Positions 33,454 to 45,014 of a DNA stretch of 64,000 nucleotides are shown here, piece by piece. The DNA lies in assembly GCA_037951105.1 (NCBI GenBank), contig JBAMJV010008904.1, positions 72,001-136,000 on the forward strand, written 5' to 3'. Position 1 is the stretch's first letter. Every line of letters begins with the position of its first letter. The notes beneath the pieces were generated by a model. It was given only the letters and a program-made list of their open reading frames with translations, was not told the origin of the DNA and made no database searches. Source of the DNA: Echinarachnius parma (lineage: Eukaryota; Echinodermata; Echinoidea; Clypeasteroida; Echinarachniidae). The translations under genes and the position numbers were made by a program.

Positions 33454-34419
33454 TGTCGTGGTAATTTTGTACAGTAATATATATTTATAGGATGGAACAC
33501 TTGAATATATATTTCTGTAATATTTTATTGTAATGTTATATCATTTTAGTTCTGTACTCAGTATAATGTTGGTAGGCAATATAGAAGAAAGCCAAGTTGG
33601 TCAGTTTTATATGTAGTGGTATACTAGATATATTTTAATGAAGAAAGCTAAGTTGTTCAGCTCTCTCTATCTAGATCCTCTTTCAAAGCTACGAGTCTAC
33701 CCTTTTCTTTCATACCCACCCCTCTATTGATCCTCCCTGCATCGCCCCTATTCATGTCCCCCATAAACCCGCCGTGTACCAAGCTGCTGGGCAGCCCTAT
33801 TCAAACACTCCCCCAGCCCCAAGCCCAACTCAGGACAAGTTCAATGCCCTCTTTGTTCTGCGTTATATCCTCTTCTTTTATGTCATCTTTCTTAGTTACA
33901 TCAAGTTTGTTTGGTGTTTACTAACAACTTGAATCTTGCTTTTAGAGAAAAGGTATAAATATGAGGTGTTAGAAAGCTAATATGATTCCTCGTAAAAGTA
34001 ACCGTGTTGTGAAGTTGGATCCTGGACCAGTGGACCTGCAAGCCATTTTGTTAGTGTAGTGCTGGTGGAAGCTGTACTTGCATTGCTGATTATAAGGTGT
34101 TGATGGTTACGCTGTAATCTGTATAAAACTGTGTTGTGTCAGGTTTCCGTTTCGGTTTTCGCTATGTTGTTAGGTTTCGGGTTTTAACTTTAGTGTTAGT
34201 TATTGTTTTGGCTTTTAGGTTTTCTCTTTTAGTTTTCGTTTATGTTTTGATGTTTTATATTTGGAATTTAATAAAGAGTTCAAATTTAAGTTATTATCTT
34301 CAGTGTCTTCCTTTCCATAAAGTCTTCTAGTAAATGAACCAGGGATAGATTTGTTAGGTTTTGATATGATTTATTGATTAATTTATTCTAATACCTGCGG
34401 ACCAGTTTCGCAGGTCACA
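33454..34419 (+). repeat. Outer 3' LTR
   Basis: 966 bases, uninterrupted, TGTCGTGGTAATTTTGTA to CGCAGGTCACA. It supplies the empty site for the inner element (TTACGCTGTAATCTG near 34108). Confidence 0.92.
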
Positions 34420-36879
34420 TACACATTTGACAAAAACTGCTTTGGAATTGACTAATTGAGCATAAAAAGGTTAGAAATTCAGGCAATCTGTTTTATACCA
34501 CAGATCAATTCAACCACGTATACGCAGCATGCAAAAAGATTATACTGGTGCATGTGTGCAGTACCATCCAGCAATCACTCAACCTCACCCCCTCTCCTTC
34601 CCCCATCCCCTCTCTCCCTCTCTCCCTCTCTTTCACTGCCTGGTTGCCATTATTATTATCATCATTATTATGATTATTATTATTATAACTGTAATAAATA
34701 TAATGTTATTAGTACTTTTTTGTTTTGTTAGCATTTAAGAATAAAAAAATAAACAAATAGCCACCCGGCCCCCCCCCCCCCCCCCCCCTTCCCCCCTAAA
34801 AAAAATAAATAAATAAATTCAAAACAATTTGAAAATGAGTCGGTCAATGCTATGGCACTTCTCATATATTTTCAGGTTACAAGGTAAAGATTATAATGAA
34901 TAATGAGTCAAATGAGAGTTTGCCGCCTCGCCTCCCCCTTCCTATCATTTAGACAGTAGGCCTACGCCACCGCATCAATAATTTCTAGGCTTCACATTGA
35001 GGGAACATTATCCTGCATTTTTCCAAATTATTTGACCCAACGAAAATGGATCTTGAATTTGGGATTTTGAGTCGTTTTACTGTTGTTTGAAGCGATCATA
35101 ACTTATACATTTTTCTGGCCATGCTGACTTCACATTCCAACAAAAAACAATTCATCCTTTAATTGATCCTTGGCAGGTACTCAAGATGCACCGTATAGGG
35201 GTTCACGGTTGCAAATGGGAAGCTATTGCTACCTTTGTTTGAAAAAAAAAGGCAATTTCCTTATAATTTAATCTCGTACTACGTACTTTGTTATAATTAT
35301 TTGTACACTATTGCCTTGAACTGAATTGAAATAAACATCAATAAAATTTTAAAAATCAATGCATATAAATGAGCATAAAAGCATTTCTATCCAAAAACTT
35401 TCGGCAAGTGGATTTTGCCGTCTGGCAAGTATATTTATGAAGCACGTGCTGGACCCCAAAACAACATTTTATTTTTTGTTAAGTTCATCTAGATCTGCAC
35501 ATGAGTAGATTGCTAGTAATAAATAGCACCTTTTTCATAATCATCTCTCAGTGCTTTACAATGGCATTACTACTCCGGTCATTGGACATGCAAGTATTCA
35601 TTCTGGCGGCCATGTAAGGCACACACAATAGTATACAGTTGATTCCATGTGATGCTCCTATATTGGATCCCTACTCCCTATTTACCATACTGACCTGCGT
35701 AATGGCCACATTCTTTTTCCTTTAAAAAAAAAAGGCGCAAAGTCGGGATGCGGCGCGTACGCGGCGATAGTCAAAATGTGACTCTTATTATAGGTCCAAA
35801 ACAATATGTTTATGCATGTGTGGGACTAGAGTATACATTTGGATGTATTCTATTTTGTTAGAAAATCAATCATGCAAAAGTGTATACATTTACCCATTTC
35901 GAAGCCTGTTTTTCCTGCTGATATTTTTTTTTTAAAAACTCCAAAACATTGATTTGTTACTTCAAATTTCGATAAATTAGAAGTGGAAATCATGCTTGCG
36001 ATCGCGATGACATGATCGACTGCCACTAGCACTGTCTTGTGTTTGCATTGCGTGTGCATGTGGCAACGTGCTGCCCCCCCGTTGAGGCCAGCTACATGCG
36101 GTATGATTCGGCATGGTGCAGTAGTATGCAGGTAGTATGCAGGTAGTATGCAGGCGTAGTAATCAGTTCAGAGTGGCTTCACTGGTACAGTGCGGTGAAC
36201 CACGGTACATACAGTATGTGTTGCTTACATGCAAGTGACCGTGGCAGTGTTATTAGGCTGCTTCGTTTCGACACGTTGACTAGTCAACACGTCGAGATGA
36301 CGTCATTTTCATGCACTGCGCATGCGTCAATATCGGCCACCTGCTCACCATCCGATTTGAGCACGCGTTCACCCCTGTTTTCACCAGCGACCCAAAAGAC
36401 GGTCACCATGTCTTGTTTATATCGTCATACTCTTCTCGAGATGCATGATATCGTGGAAATATCATACTAAAAGCGAGTCTCATGTTAGTTTATCAATGTT
36501 GGTACTAATAATTCAAACATGTTACTGCTTGAATTTGCATTGCGATTGTGATTGCGTACAATGCCAAGCTATAATGGCACACAAACGTGTTTGGCCCGTT
36601 TATATGCTATGAAATGAATGCAAACATCTACATTTATTGTACGGCATTGCCTATCACTATACGGCATATGCAGTGGCGATGTCCATGGGCCAGGGCCGGG
36701 CACGAAATGGTTAGGCTTAGCCAACTCTGCTTCGATTGCACTATTTATGTGTGTCTGTGTTCGCGCAAGCGTGACGTGACTGAACGAGCTTCAACGTGTG
36801 AAATCGAAAAGGTAACAAATGACAGTCAACCCAGTACAGTAAGGCTCACTCTCGACGCGTTCACTAGTGAACATGACAA
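34420..36879. other. Unassigned intronic sequence with simple repeats
   Basis: Contains a CTCTCCC-rich tract (about 34590-34640), an ATT/ATC microsatellite (34650-34700), a C run (about 34770-34790), and three copies of an 11-base unit (GCAGGTAGTAT, about 36118-36153). The ORFs at 36195-36470 and 36587-36898 have no recognisable motif. Confidence 0.5.
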
Positions 36880-36887
36880 AAACGAAC

Positions 36888-37424
36888 TAAGGCTGTAGTA
36901 AGTCGGGTATTTTGACAACCGGTTAACCGACGGCAAAAACCGTTTAACCGAACGTTTGAATCTATTTTTATTTTATTTTTATTTATTTTTTATTTTTTGT
37001 ATTTTATTTATATTTTTTTTCTCGGATATATCCGATATCTGTCCGTTTTTTCAATTGGAATCAGCAGGGCAGTGCCATGTTAGTCTACAAACCGCTGTCA
37101 AGATGAAAGCCTTCGGATATCTCATCACAAATGCGGATTCTTCTAAATTTGGCTCTACCAGTCTAATCTATTCATTAATCTATTCATTAATCCTCTTACC
37201 ATTTGTTTATTTGTGATACATGTAAAATACATGTAAAATACCTTTACTTTAGCAATAGATTAGCAGGGTTCAACGTGCCATTTTCTGACCGAATCTAAAG
37301 AATGGGGATAAGAACACACACTTTTTTTTCTTTTTTTTTTCGGCTTACCGAAAACGTGAAAATGACAACGTTTTTGCCGATGCCGGTCGGTTAACCGTCG
37401 TGTAACCGTTTCACTACAGCCTTA
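36888..37424. mobile_element. hAT-type MITE
   Basis: Inverted termini TAAGGCTGTAGT / ACTACAGCCTTA and an exact 8-base duplication AAACGAAC (36880-36887, 37425-37432), the hAT target length. Subterminal repeats GGTTAACCG / CGGTTAACC follow on each side. The centre is T-rich. No transposase. Confidence 0.85.
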
Positions 37425-37860
37425 AAACGAACGCAGCCTATATTGTTTGCATTGTTCATGCTCAGTGCATGCATGGATTATATCGATGGGATTATCAGGG
37501 GAATTCCATCGTCCATGTTAATATGATATGATACCTCGAGGCTATTATTTAGATACCGGATGTTTGTTGAAACGAAGTGCATTCTTATTCAATACAAGTC
37601 AGCCGATAAAGAAAGCTGTAGTCCGTTCTTCAATAGAGTTTTTAAATTCTAATTATCTAGTCTAGCGTAGGATAATTGATCATTATGTCCGCTGCTTACC
37701 AAGCCAGGGGTGTTTTAACTTTGGCTTTTGGTCAAGTTGCGCTTTCGAACATCTTTGTTATATCACTGATTGTTTACAAATAACTTTTCATTGCATGATC
37801 ACTGGAGAATTATACCATTTTGGGCATCTCCAATGTTCTTTTCGGGCCCATGGGCCCTGG

Positions 37861-37970
37861 GGGTGTTGCATAAAGAGTAGTGATCAATTGCAAAGTCCGA
37901 AAATTATGCGCATTTTCTGACTTGCATTTCATGGCAAATTTGCAATTGATCAACTCTTTATGCAACACCC
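37861..37970. mobile_element. Very small MITE, 110 bases
   Basis: GGGTGTTGCATAAAGAG and CTCTTTATGCAACACCC are perfect inverted ends; inside, TGATCAATTGCAAA pairs with TTTGCAATTGATCA. The target duplication is not clear. The termini recall PIF/Harbinger-type elements, but that is a guess. Confidence 0.75.
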
Positions 37971-38518
37971 CTTGGGTTGAAAGAGACATTTAGGGATTAA
38001 GTGACTAATTGGCAAAGAAAACCTATTACTGTTCGGATTATAAATGTTAATTACCACATGTATTAATAATAATAAATAATGTTTGCAATTTATATAGTGC
38101 CTACTATGATTGATAATCATCTCTAAGTGCTTTACATTACAAAGCACAAGAACAAAGCTTATGCTAGACCAACTGTTCTATTGCACTTAGATACAAAATA
38201 ACAGAAAACAGATTTGTAAACTGTTGTTCATTTTCTTCATTCTGGTAAACCGTACCAATTATGAATGGTATGGGGTTCTATTGAGAGTGAATTATGATCT
38301 AATACAATGGTAGTTTCATCTGGAAACATGATTGGTACCACAATTCGACAATCATCAATTACATGCCGAGTGCGGCCAACATTATTCCCCTGTGTGGAGG
38401 GGATCTACGAGTGAAGCTGGCAACGCACTATGGCAAAGTTGTGGACTACATGTACTCCCCTTGCATCTTGTACACAAAATTTAAATTTCGTTAAATTTTC
38501 TCAAAATGTATGTTTACC

Positions 38519-40449
38519 CAACGCTCGAAATTAACTTTTTTTTGCTGGTGGCCCGGTCGGGCCAGTAAAATGAGTATTTTTCCGATTTTGGTGGCCCGAT
38601 ACCAAAATCTACTGGCCCAAAGAAAATAAAGAAAAACAAAAGAAAAAAGGAGAAAATTCATAGCATATTCAAAACTGTGGAAAAGTGGAAAATTCACTGT
38701 TATTATACGAATTTGACCTCAACATTCTGTGTAAATGTCATGTGAAAATCTCAGACAAATAACATGTTTTAAAATTGTGGTGTTTTATTAAAGCAAGTCA
38801 AAAAGCCGATTCTTTGTAAACATCGGCTGCAAACTTGACATGTCACCGATCATACTGTATGATCCGATTTCGAATACGGCGAACATAATTTGTTGAGTTT
38901 TACGTGCATAACAAATTTGATTGATAAAGGAAATTTGTACTTAAAGGGATAGTTGAGTATTGGTCAAACTTAACTTTAGTAACCAAAACCTGCACCATTA
39001 CGGTACAAAGTAATAGTTATAATTTCACCATGCTCGAAAAGTATACACAATTACAAACGACTATTAAGTAAAACCCCTGTTATCATTCAAAAAGAGCCAT
39101 TACAACTCAAGAGGGCGCTATTTAAAAAATCACTGGTTTTAGCCATTTTTCATACAAAATTGTGCATTTAATGTTTTGTTAAAATAATGATTCAATAGAG
39201 ATATCATCAACGACTTTTTAAAAACCTATTCAGATTTTTTTCCAAGTAGTCTTTAAGCATTTTAATTTTTTTTCCTAAAAAGTCTAAATATCCCCCGGTG
39301 ATTGCCGGTGAAGAATCTTTTGAATAAAAATATACTTATGGATATTTCAGCCGTTTCTGAACCGATTTTGATCAAATAAAGTTTATTCTGTCATTAAAAT
39401 TGTTTGTTCTTTCAAATTTGACGGTCAGTTTTTCATTATCTCACAACAAAATATCGGGGGGCACTTCGGGAAATACCAATACTCAATGGTACCTTTAGAT
39501 ATATCAGACTTTTAATCTCACAATTCCGTAGAATATTGTTTTTTTGAAACCTGTCATGAATGACACATTTTTCAAATTGTGGTGCTATATTTGTAAAACT
39601 GTTCGTCAAACATTTATAAATTCTTTGTAAACTTACGGACACAGACAAGACGTAGACAATGCAGACACAACATGGGCTATTGAATTATACATGCGAACCA
39701 AATTTGATTGATTATTAAAATATCCTCTCACATTTCAGACTTTTAACCTCACTTTTCGATTTATTATTGTTTATAAACCTCACATAAATTAAATATTTTC
39801 AAATTGTGGGTTTTTGTTGTTGAAATTTTGGTGTCAAACATTGATGAATTGATCGTAAACATTCTATGCTCGCGTAAATACATTCACACTCACGTCATTC
39901 CATATATATGGAAATTGGAATGCTCCATTCACAAAACGGGGGTGTGGGGATAAACAGAATGGAAAACCACACAAATTAAACTTTTACAAATCAGACATTT
40001 CTCTAAATTTATTTCCGCAAGTACAATAGCAAATATTATTCTTGATACTTCCTATCATTTATTCAAGTTTTGTATACAAACTTAACTGATAACAGAATTA
40101 ATTTGATATCCTTCTAGCTATCCCAAGTGGAACATGCTGTATGGGGGCGGGGCAGAAACAATGCTAATTATAATCATTTGCGTCTTCTGAGCTAGCTGTC
40201 TGCAGAAGAAGAAAAAATCGCACAAAACTGATCATTATTGACCTCTCTTTCCTCTCTTTTTAAACCACAAATCAAGTATTTTCTGTGAGGTATCAAATTT
40301 GCAATAAGTACCATAATATTGTGCACAATTGTTTTAACATTTGGTGGCCTGATCGGGCCAGCAAACATTGGGAATTTGAGTTTTTTACTGGCCCGACAGC
40401 AATTTTTGGTGGCCCCGGGCCATCGGGCCTATGCTAATTTCGAGCATTG
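38519..40449. mobile_element. Non-autonomous hAT-like element
   Basis: CAACGCTCGAAATTA and TAATTTCGAGCATTG are inverted ends, followed on each side by GGTGGCCCGGTCGGGCCAGT-like GC-rich subterminal repeats. GTTTACC is duplicated (38512-38518, 40450-40456). The length is 1931 bases including a nested TTAA element. No transposase was seen. Confidence 0.75.
38945..39497. mobile_element. TTAA-target MITE nested in the hAT-like element
   Basis: Starts TTAA then AGGGATAGTTGAGTATTGGT and shares AACCAAAACCTGCACCATTA and TTCTGAACCGATTTTGATCA with the element at 6511. The right end (ACCAATACTCAATGGTACCT) is diverged. Confidence 0.75.
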
Positions 40450-40742
40450 GTTTACCCTTCGTTTGAGTTCAACATATGTTTTGTAGAATGCATTACATAA
40501 AATATGAGTTGGGCGAATGGAAAAGTGTGACTATGAAGAAAACTGAAAAAAAAATGGGAACATTTGTGTACAAAACATATGGGGAGGTAGTCCATACACT
40601 TATTAGAGTGCGTTGCCAATTTAAGTTCCCCATAGGAATAAATGGACATGTTCAAAGAGCCATAGTTTTCTTGTTTCTTGCCTGATTATGCTCTAACTTT
40701 CAGAGATTATTCCTCCTAATCTCTTCAAGTCTATGAAAGCAA

Positions 40743-41945
40743 CATTTTGCTTGGGTTTCATAACTTTCATTGTCCTTTAAAAGGACTGTCCCTCTTTTAC
40801 AAATCAGTTTTTTTACAAATCATCATCGCCCTTTTCTCCCATCCCGAGGCAGATTATGCACAACATTCACCCCTGAAAAGTTACCTACTGTACTTCCTTA
40901 CTGCGCACAGTACGCGCGCTGTGCAAGCGTATGCGCGATGTTTCCTATTTTCGGAATGCAATCCCAAAAGTTCAAGTCATTACGTTAAAAGGGAAAAAAG
41001 ACAGTTCTTTGCACCAAGATGAATGTAGCTCGCGGATATCTTGTTTTTAGAAATTTGCGTCACTTTTTTAGACCATCTTCTGATTTGTGTCGGAAATATC
41101 ACCTATTGATTTTAGAGGCGGAATGGAATCACGGCGTGGTAGCTCAAAAAAAATAACAAATAATCCCAGAAACGGGACAACTAATGATTTTGAGGGAGGC
41201 TTGCGTAGTTGCTATGTATCCTGGTATCCGCTCAGTATTGACTTTGCACGTAATCGACAGAAAACGCGAGAGAGGTCACACATGTACAAAGTCAATGGCG
41301 AGCCTAACCGAACGGACACAGGCATAGAAAAGGCCACTTTTCGTGGCTCTTAAAATCGTATAATTTCATCCCAATGACCAGTGCCTTCAAAATATTATGT
41401 AAACAAGTATTGGGGCGTTCGATTATTGCATAAATCAGTCCATGAAAATGTCAACTTTTAGCTGTGTTGTCATTCAATCAAAGAAGTGAGCGAGTGGCAA
41501 CACCTTTATGGTAGTCATGTTGAATGTGTATTTAACACATGGTTTAGGGCATGACAAGAGCTTGCTGTCAGTTGCAGCATTCAGCAATATATACCTTTTT
41601 CTCACACAAAAAATATTGGTTACAGATGTAAAAATTGCAAGTTTATTGAGCAGTAATACTGCTGCTAATGAATATTCATACATTCGTGAGCAGCAGTACT
41701 AATCAAATATGCAATTTTCTAACCGGTGGTTATTAATTTTGCTCATAATTAAAAATAGTTGTTAGTAAATTTAGGAAATTGCATTATATTTAGTGAGTAT
41801 TGGTGCTCATGAATATTCATGAATATTCATATTCTGAATATTTATGAGCACCAGTGTTACTGCTCAATAAATGTGCTATTTGTGTACTAAAACCACTATT
41901 TTTATGTGAGAAAATGATGTTGATGAATGCTACATTCAACATTAA
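40743..41945. repeat. 1.2-kb dispersed repeat, copy A
   Basis: From CATTTTGCTTGGGTTTCATA to GCTACATTCAACATTAA. Almost identical to 45011-46217 and partly to 48086-48815. It contains an inverted pair (GGTTTAGGGCATGACAAGAG near 41542 against CTATTGTCATGCCCTAGACC near 41948) and an AATATTCATGAATATTCATA palindrome. The ORFs inside are shared by copies A and B but have no recognisable domain; copy C has frame differences. Confidence 0.8.
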
Positions 41946-43199
41946 GCTATTGTCATGCCCTAGACCAGTGGTATAAGCATTCCAACATCACTTCAGGGTC
42001 TTTAAAAAAAACTACAGGGTGTCCAATAAAACAATGTAAAAAAATTGAAAGTTGGGGGTGCGTTTTATACACAAGTGCGTCTTATACACGGAGTTTTACG
42101 GTACATGCAATATGCGGACATGAGGGAAATACAAAAAATGGCGTACTTACAGGGTTTAAAAAGTCCTTTATTTCCAAGTAGAAGTCGTTTTATAGAATGA
42201 AATCTTCACAGATAGTCTGGAATATTTTATTGATTTATGCATGCTAACCCTAGAAACAAAAAAACAATCGGTCTACGTATAGCCTGACTAGGCAAAGTAA
42301 CGGAGAGCTTGGCGTAAACTCCCTGGGAAACTCCCTGCCGTGACCTCATCGCAAACCAGACCAATCGACATGCATATCTAGTACTTTTCAGCTGCGTAGT
42401 TATTGTAACGTAAAATGATAATCCACCAGCCGATTGACAAGACCCGCAATATCAGCTTTGCAATCGGTGTATACTTAATGCATGTGTGCCAAGCGTTTTT
42501 GACATGGACCTTTAAACACATCAGTGCAATTAATGTAGGCTGAACAGTACAGTACTGTAATGTGTGTATGTGGGCCAGGCAACCTCTCACCCCAGCCATG
42601 GACCCCCGAGTATGAGCGGTGCAGAGAGTGAGATTGATTAGCACTGCGCTACAGTAGCTAGGGTGAACGAATTTACAGACGGGCGAAGGATCATGAATGG
42701 GACAATAAAACACGACCCGCGTTTTATTATTTGGAGGTTTATAACCAATTATAACTCCATGAAAAGGAGGTTTCAAGCCCTAAATTTTTCAGGCAAGCTG
42801 GTAAATGACATTTTCTTTCATGTAAGACAATAACCTCGCAACTTTTAACCCGTTCACTTCGAGATTCTAAAATTCCCATAGACTTTGTACACAACCACCC
42901 GGTTCCCGTAGTCAAGGGGTTAAAATTTGGCTTGCAAAAGGCGGACAGTCCCTTCAATGGCGCAAAATTCACCTGAAAAGGTACCCTTTTAAAAATTTGT
43001 TTGATGAGTGCTGAAAACCAACCCTTTTTAAAGGAAAACGTCAATGACGCCTATAGCTGAAAATGATACCCTTCAATACTTTTTTTGGACGCGGGTCCGT
43101 AGCCAGTCATGTTGGGAGTGACCTCCCCCCCCCCCCTCCCCACCCCCCGGGGATCTACAAAATAAATGTATGTTTTTTTGTTTTTCTTTCTGTGCTCAG
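41946..43199. other. Unassigned sequence with a 71-base TTAA micro-element, up to the SRCR 3 acceptor
   Basis: 42849-42919 is a TTAA-flanked micro-element (CCCGTTCACTTCG against the complement of GTAGTCAAGGGG). Around 42050-42105, GTGCGTTTTATACACAAGTG and CTTATACACGGAG resemble a segment at 20615-20660. A C run precedes 43150. Sequence like the other EGF-SRCR introns resumes just before the CTCAG acceptor at 43195-43199. Confidence 0.5.
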
Positions 43200-43508
43200 G
43201 TGACCTGCGCCTGGTGAACGGTGCTGGGTTTCATGAGGGACGAGTGGAGGTCTGGTTCAACGGCAATTGGAGCACAATCTGTGACAATAGTTGGAACGAT
43301 AACGAGGCACGGATCGCATGCAGTCAGCTTGGCTTTGAGGATAGAATGAACAAATATTCTGGTGCTCACTATGGGGAAGGCACGGGGACAATTTTGTTTG
43401 AGAGTCTGAACTGTGATAACACAAAGAGTCGTCTGATTGACTGTGATGGATCAACGTTTGCTACCAGTTCCTGCCTGCATAGTAGAGATTCTGGTGTCGA
43501 ATGCTTGT
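43200..43508 (+). CDS. SRCR domain exon 3
   Basis: This 309-base phase 1-1 exon lies between CTCAG and GTAAGT. It encodes DLRLVNGAGFHEGRVEVW, WSTICDNSWNDNEARIACSQ, LGFEDRMNKYSGAHYGEG and SRLIDCDGSTFATSSC, ending SGVECL. Six group A cysteines are present. It is the most diverged of the four good SRCR exons (Trp to Leu in GTILFE, NDNEARIACS for SDEARVVCR). It should join EGF 3 (8925) upstream in frame across the 34-kb intron. A longer frame running past the donor into the foldback is not real coding. Confidence 0.93.
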
Positions 43509-43538
43509 GTAAGTTTATATGTTACAATGAATTATTTC

Positions 43539-43932
43539 GATTAAAAGAAGGCAAAGAAATGGGATTCCAACGGGATTCGAACCCGAGACCTCCGGATTGC
43601 TAGACCGGTGCTCTTCCGACTGAGCTATAGAAAACCCTAGACGGTGCTCGTCCCTGAAACCCCTTAAATCTCATTGTTTGAATTAATTATTACAAAAAGT
43701 TGTATCGCTTCGGTGATCCCTCGCATATAACCCCAAGTTGATTTGTTTCCTTCGGGTTTATGTCACGTTATAATAGCTTCTGACCATTCTGGCAATGAGA
43801 ATTAAGGGGTTTCAGGGACGAGCACCGTCTAGGGTTTTCTATAGCTCAGTCGGAAGAGCACCGGTCTAGCAATCCGGAGGTCTCTGGTTCGAATCCCGTT
43901 GGAATCCCATTTTCTTTGCCTACTTTTAATCA
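43539..43932. mobile_element. Foldback element with tRNA-like arms
   Basis: 43549-43676 and 43793-43921 are inverted copies of about 128 bases differing at only a few positions. Each arm holds a complete tRNA-like block (TATAGCTCAGTCGGAAGAGC, CCGGTCTAGCAATCCGG, GGTTCGAATCCCG) plus AGGGACGAGCACCGTCTAGG. Weaker pairing (GATTAAAAG / CTTTTAATC) extends both ends. The 116-base loop matches the region upstream of the tRNA-like blocks in the earlier introns (for example 8440-8560), which have only the right arm. It starts 31 bases after the SRCR 3 exon. No ORF. Confidence 0.85.
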
Positions 43933-44464
43933 CAATATATTTCTGGTCAGTTTCCCTATATGTTTGAATTAATGAATTATTTCCATACTAATTTTTAAAA
44001 GGCTGTTGAAGAATTACCAACGTATATGTGCATGTTTTTATAATTAAATCAGTATCTGATCAATGCTTTATTTTAGGGCTAACCTTGAAGGTAATGTTAG
44101 CTTATACAGTGAAAAGGAATAAAATATCATGAAAGAGACAGTTTTATTTTGGTATAACCTCATATTCTGAGAACCCTAGCCGAGGGATCCCAAGTGCTAG
44201 TTCTAAAGGGATAATAAAAGTCATTGTAAAAAAAAAAAAAACATTGTAAAAATGTTACTTCTTCTGTGTTCTGACAAATCACGCAGTTACATCACAAATC
44301 TGATTGAATCACAATTGATAGTGACCACTCAAAGAACAACCCTGGCTTATTTTTTAACTGTTATTTGATTTTACAAAGATGTCCAACATCTTGCAAAGGG
44401 TTGTGTAATTTATAAGCAATTACAACAAAAAAAGGATAGTACAGTTCTGGTAAAACTGAATATA
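43933..44464. other. Intronic sequence, partly paralogous
   Basis: AGGCTGTTGAAGAATTACCA near 44000 matches the start of the intron after SRCR 1 (about 3193). An A run lies near 44228-44242. Nothing else was recognised. Confidence 0.5.
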
Positions 44465-44806
44465 CAGCCTTGGAAAAAATTATTAGACCAAGCACTTTTT
44501 GATCAATTTTTTTCGAAGTTTGATGTTATTTTGTCTGATATTTTGAAGAAAAATTAGTTCATGACATACCAAAAGGGGTATAGTCAATGGTGTTAGTGAC
44601 ACCTAACATGTTTTCTGCCTTGAATTTTTATTAAAAACGTGAATTTTATCCAAATTGTATGGATTTTTTTCTTCTGTAAGTTGTGATTATACAATAAAAA
44701 GGTTTCTCCAGCTTCTAGTGTGACTTGTATTAGCACTTTGATTCTTGGTGAGAGTTGCCAATTGGCATTAAACTCTGTTGGAGTTCTGCAAATAATATTT
44801 GGATGC

Positions 44807-45014
44807 TAACTGCCTGTGCTTTAGCAGTATACCAGGATAGAGGCTATCTTCACCTGGTCTTACTTCTTCGATAAGAGCATTCGACTGTCACTTGGCAGCT
44901 CTAAACAAGAATTAATTTACTCATAAACAAGTCCCACAAAGAATGGAAAGACATTTCTATGATATAAGTACTACTTACAGAAAAAAATATCATAACATGT
45001 TCCACTATGCATTT
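44807..45014 (+). repeat. 207-base direct repeat, left copy
   Basis: TAACTGCCTGTGCTTTAGCA to TGTTCCACTATGCATT. It recurs at 46319-46525 with only a few changes (CATAAACAAG against CATTATCAAG). The two copies flank the nested 1.3-kb insertion. Confidence 0.85.

Larger units (their letters stand above)
22417..34419 (+). mobile_element. Outer LTR retrotransposon (Ty3/gypsy-type), host of two nested insertions
   Basis: Two LTRs of 966 bases, TG...CA, are bounded by a 4-base target duplication TACA (22413-22416, 34420-34423). The 5' LTR is split by the inner element; removing it and its duplication gives exactly 966 bases. After the 5' LTR comes TTTTGGTGCCGAAACCCGGG, a primer-binding-site-like sequence. 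By eye the LTRs differ at about five positions, so the insertion is young. The element is broken: it has two large insertions, and its coding region does not show every expected pol part. Confidence 0.85.

Noticed and set aside
36195-36898. Possible host exons at 36195 and 36587
   Set aside because: No domain, no convincing splice sites in the gene's phase, and composition like the surrounding intron.
41087-41702. Duplicated ORFs in repeat copies A and B
   Set aside because: They are kept only because the copies are nearly identical; copy C does not keep the frames and no domain is recognised.
43509-43603. SRCR 3 frame continuing past 43508
   Set aside because: The GTAAGT donor and constant 309-base exon length end the exon at 43508; the extension reads into the foldback element.
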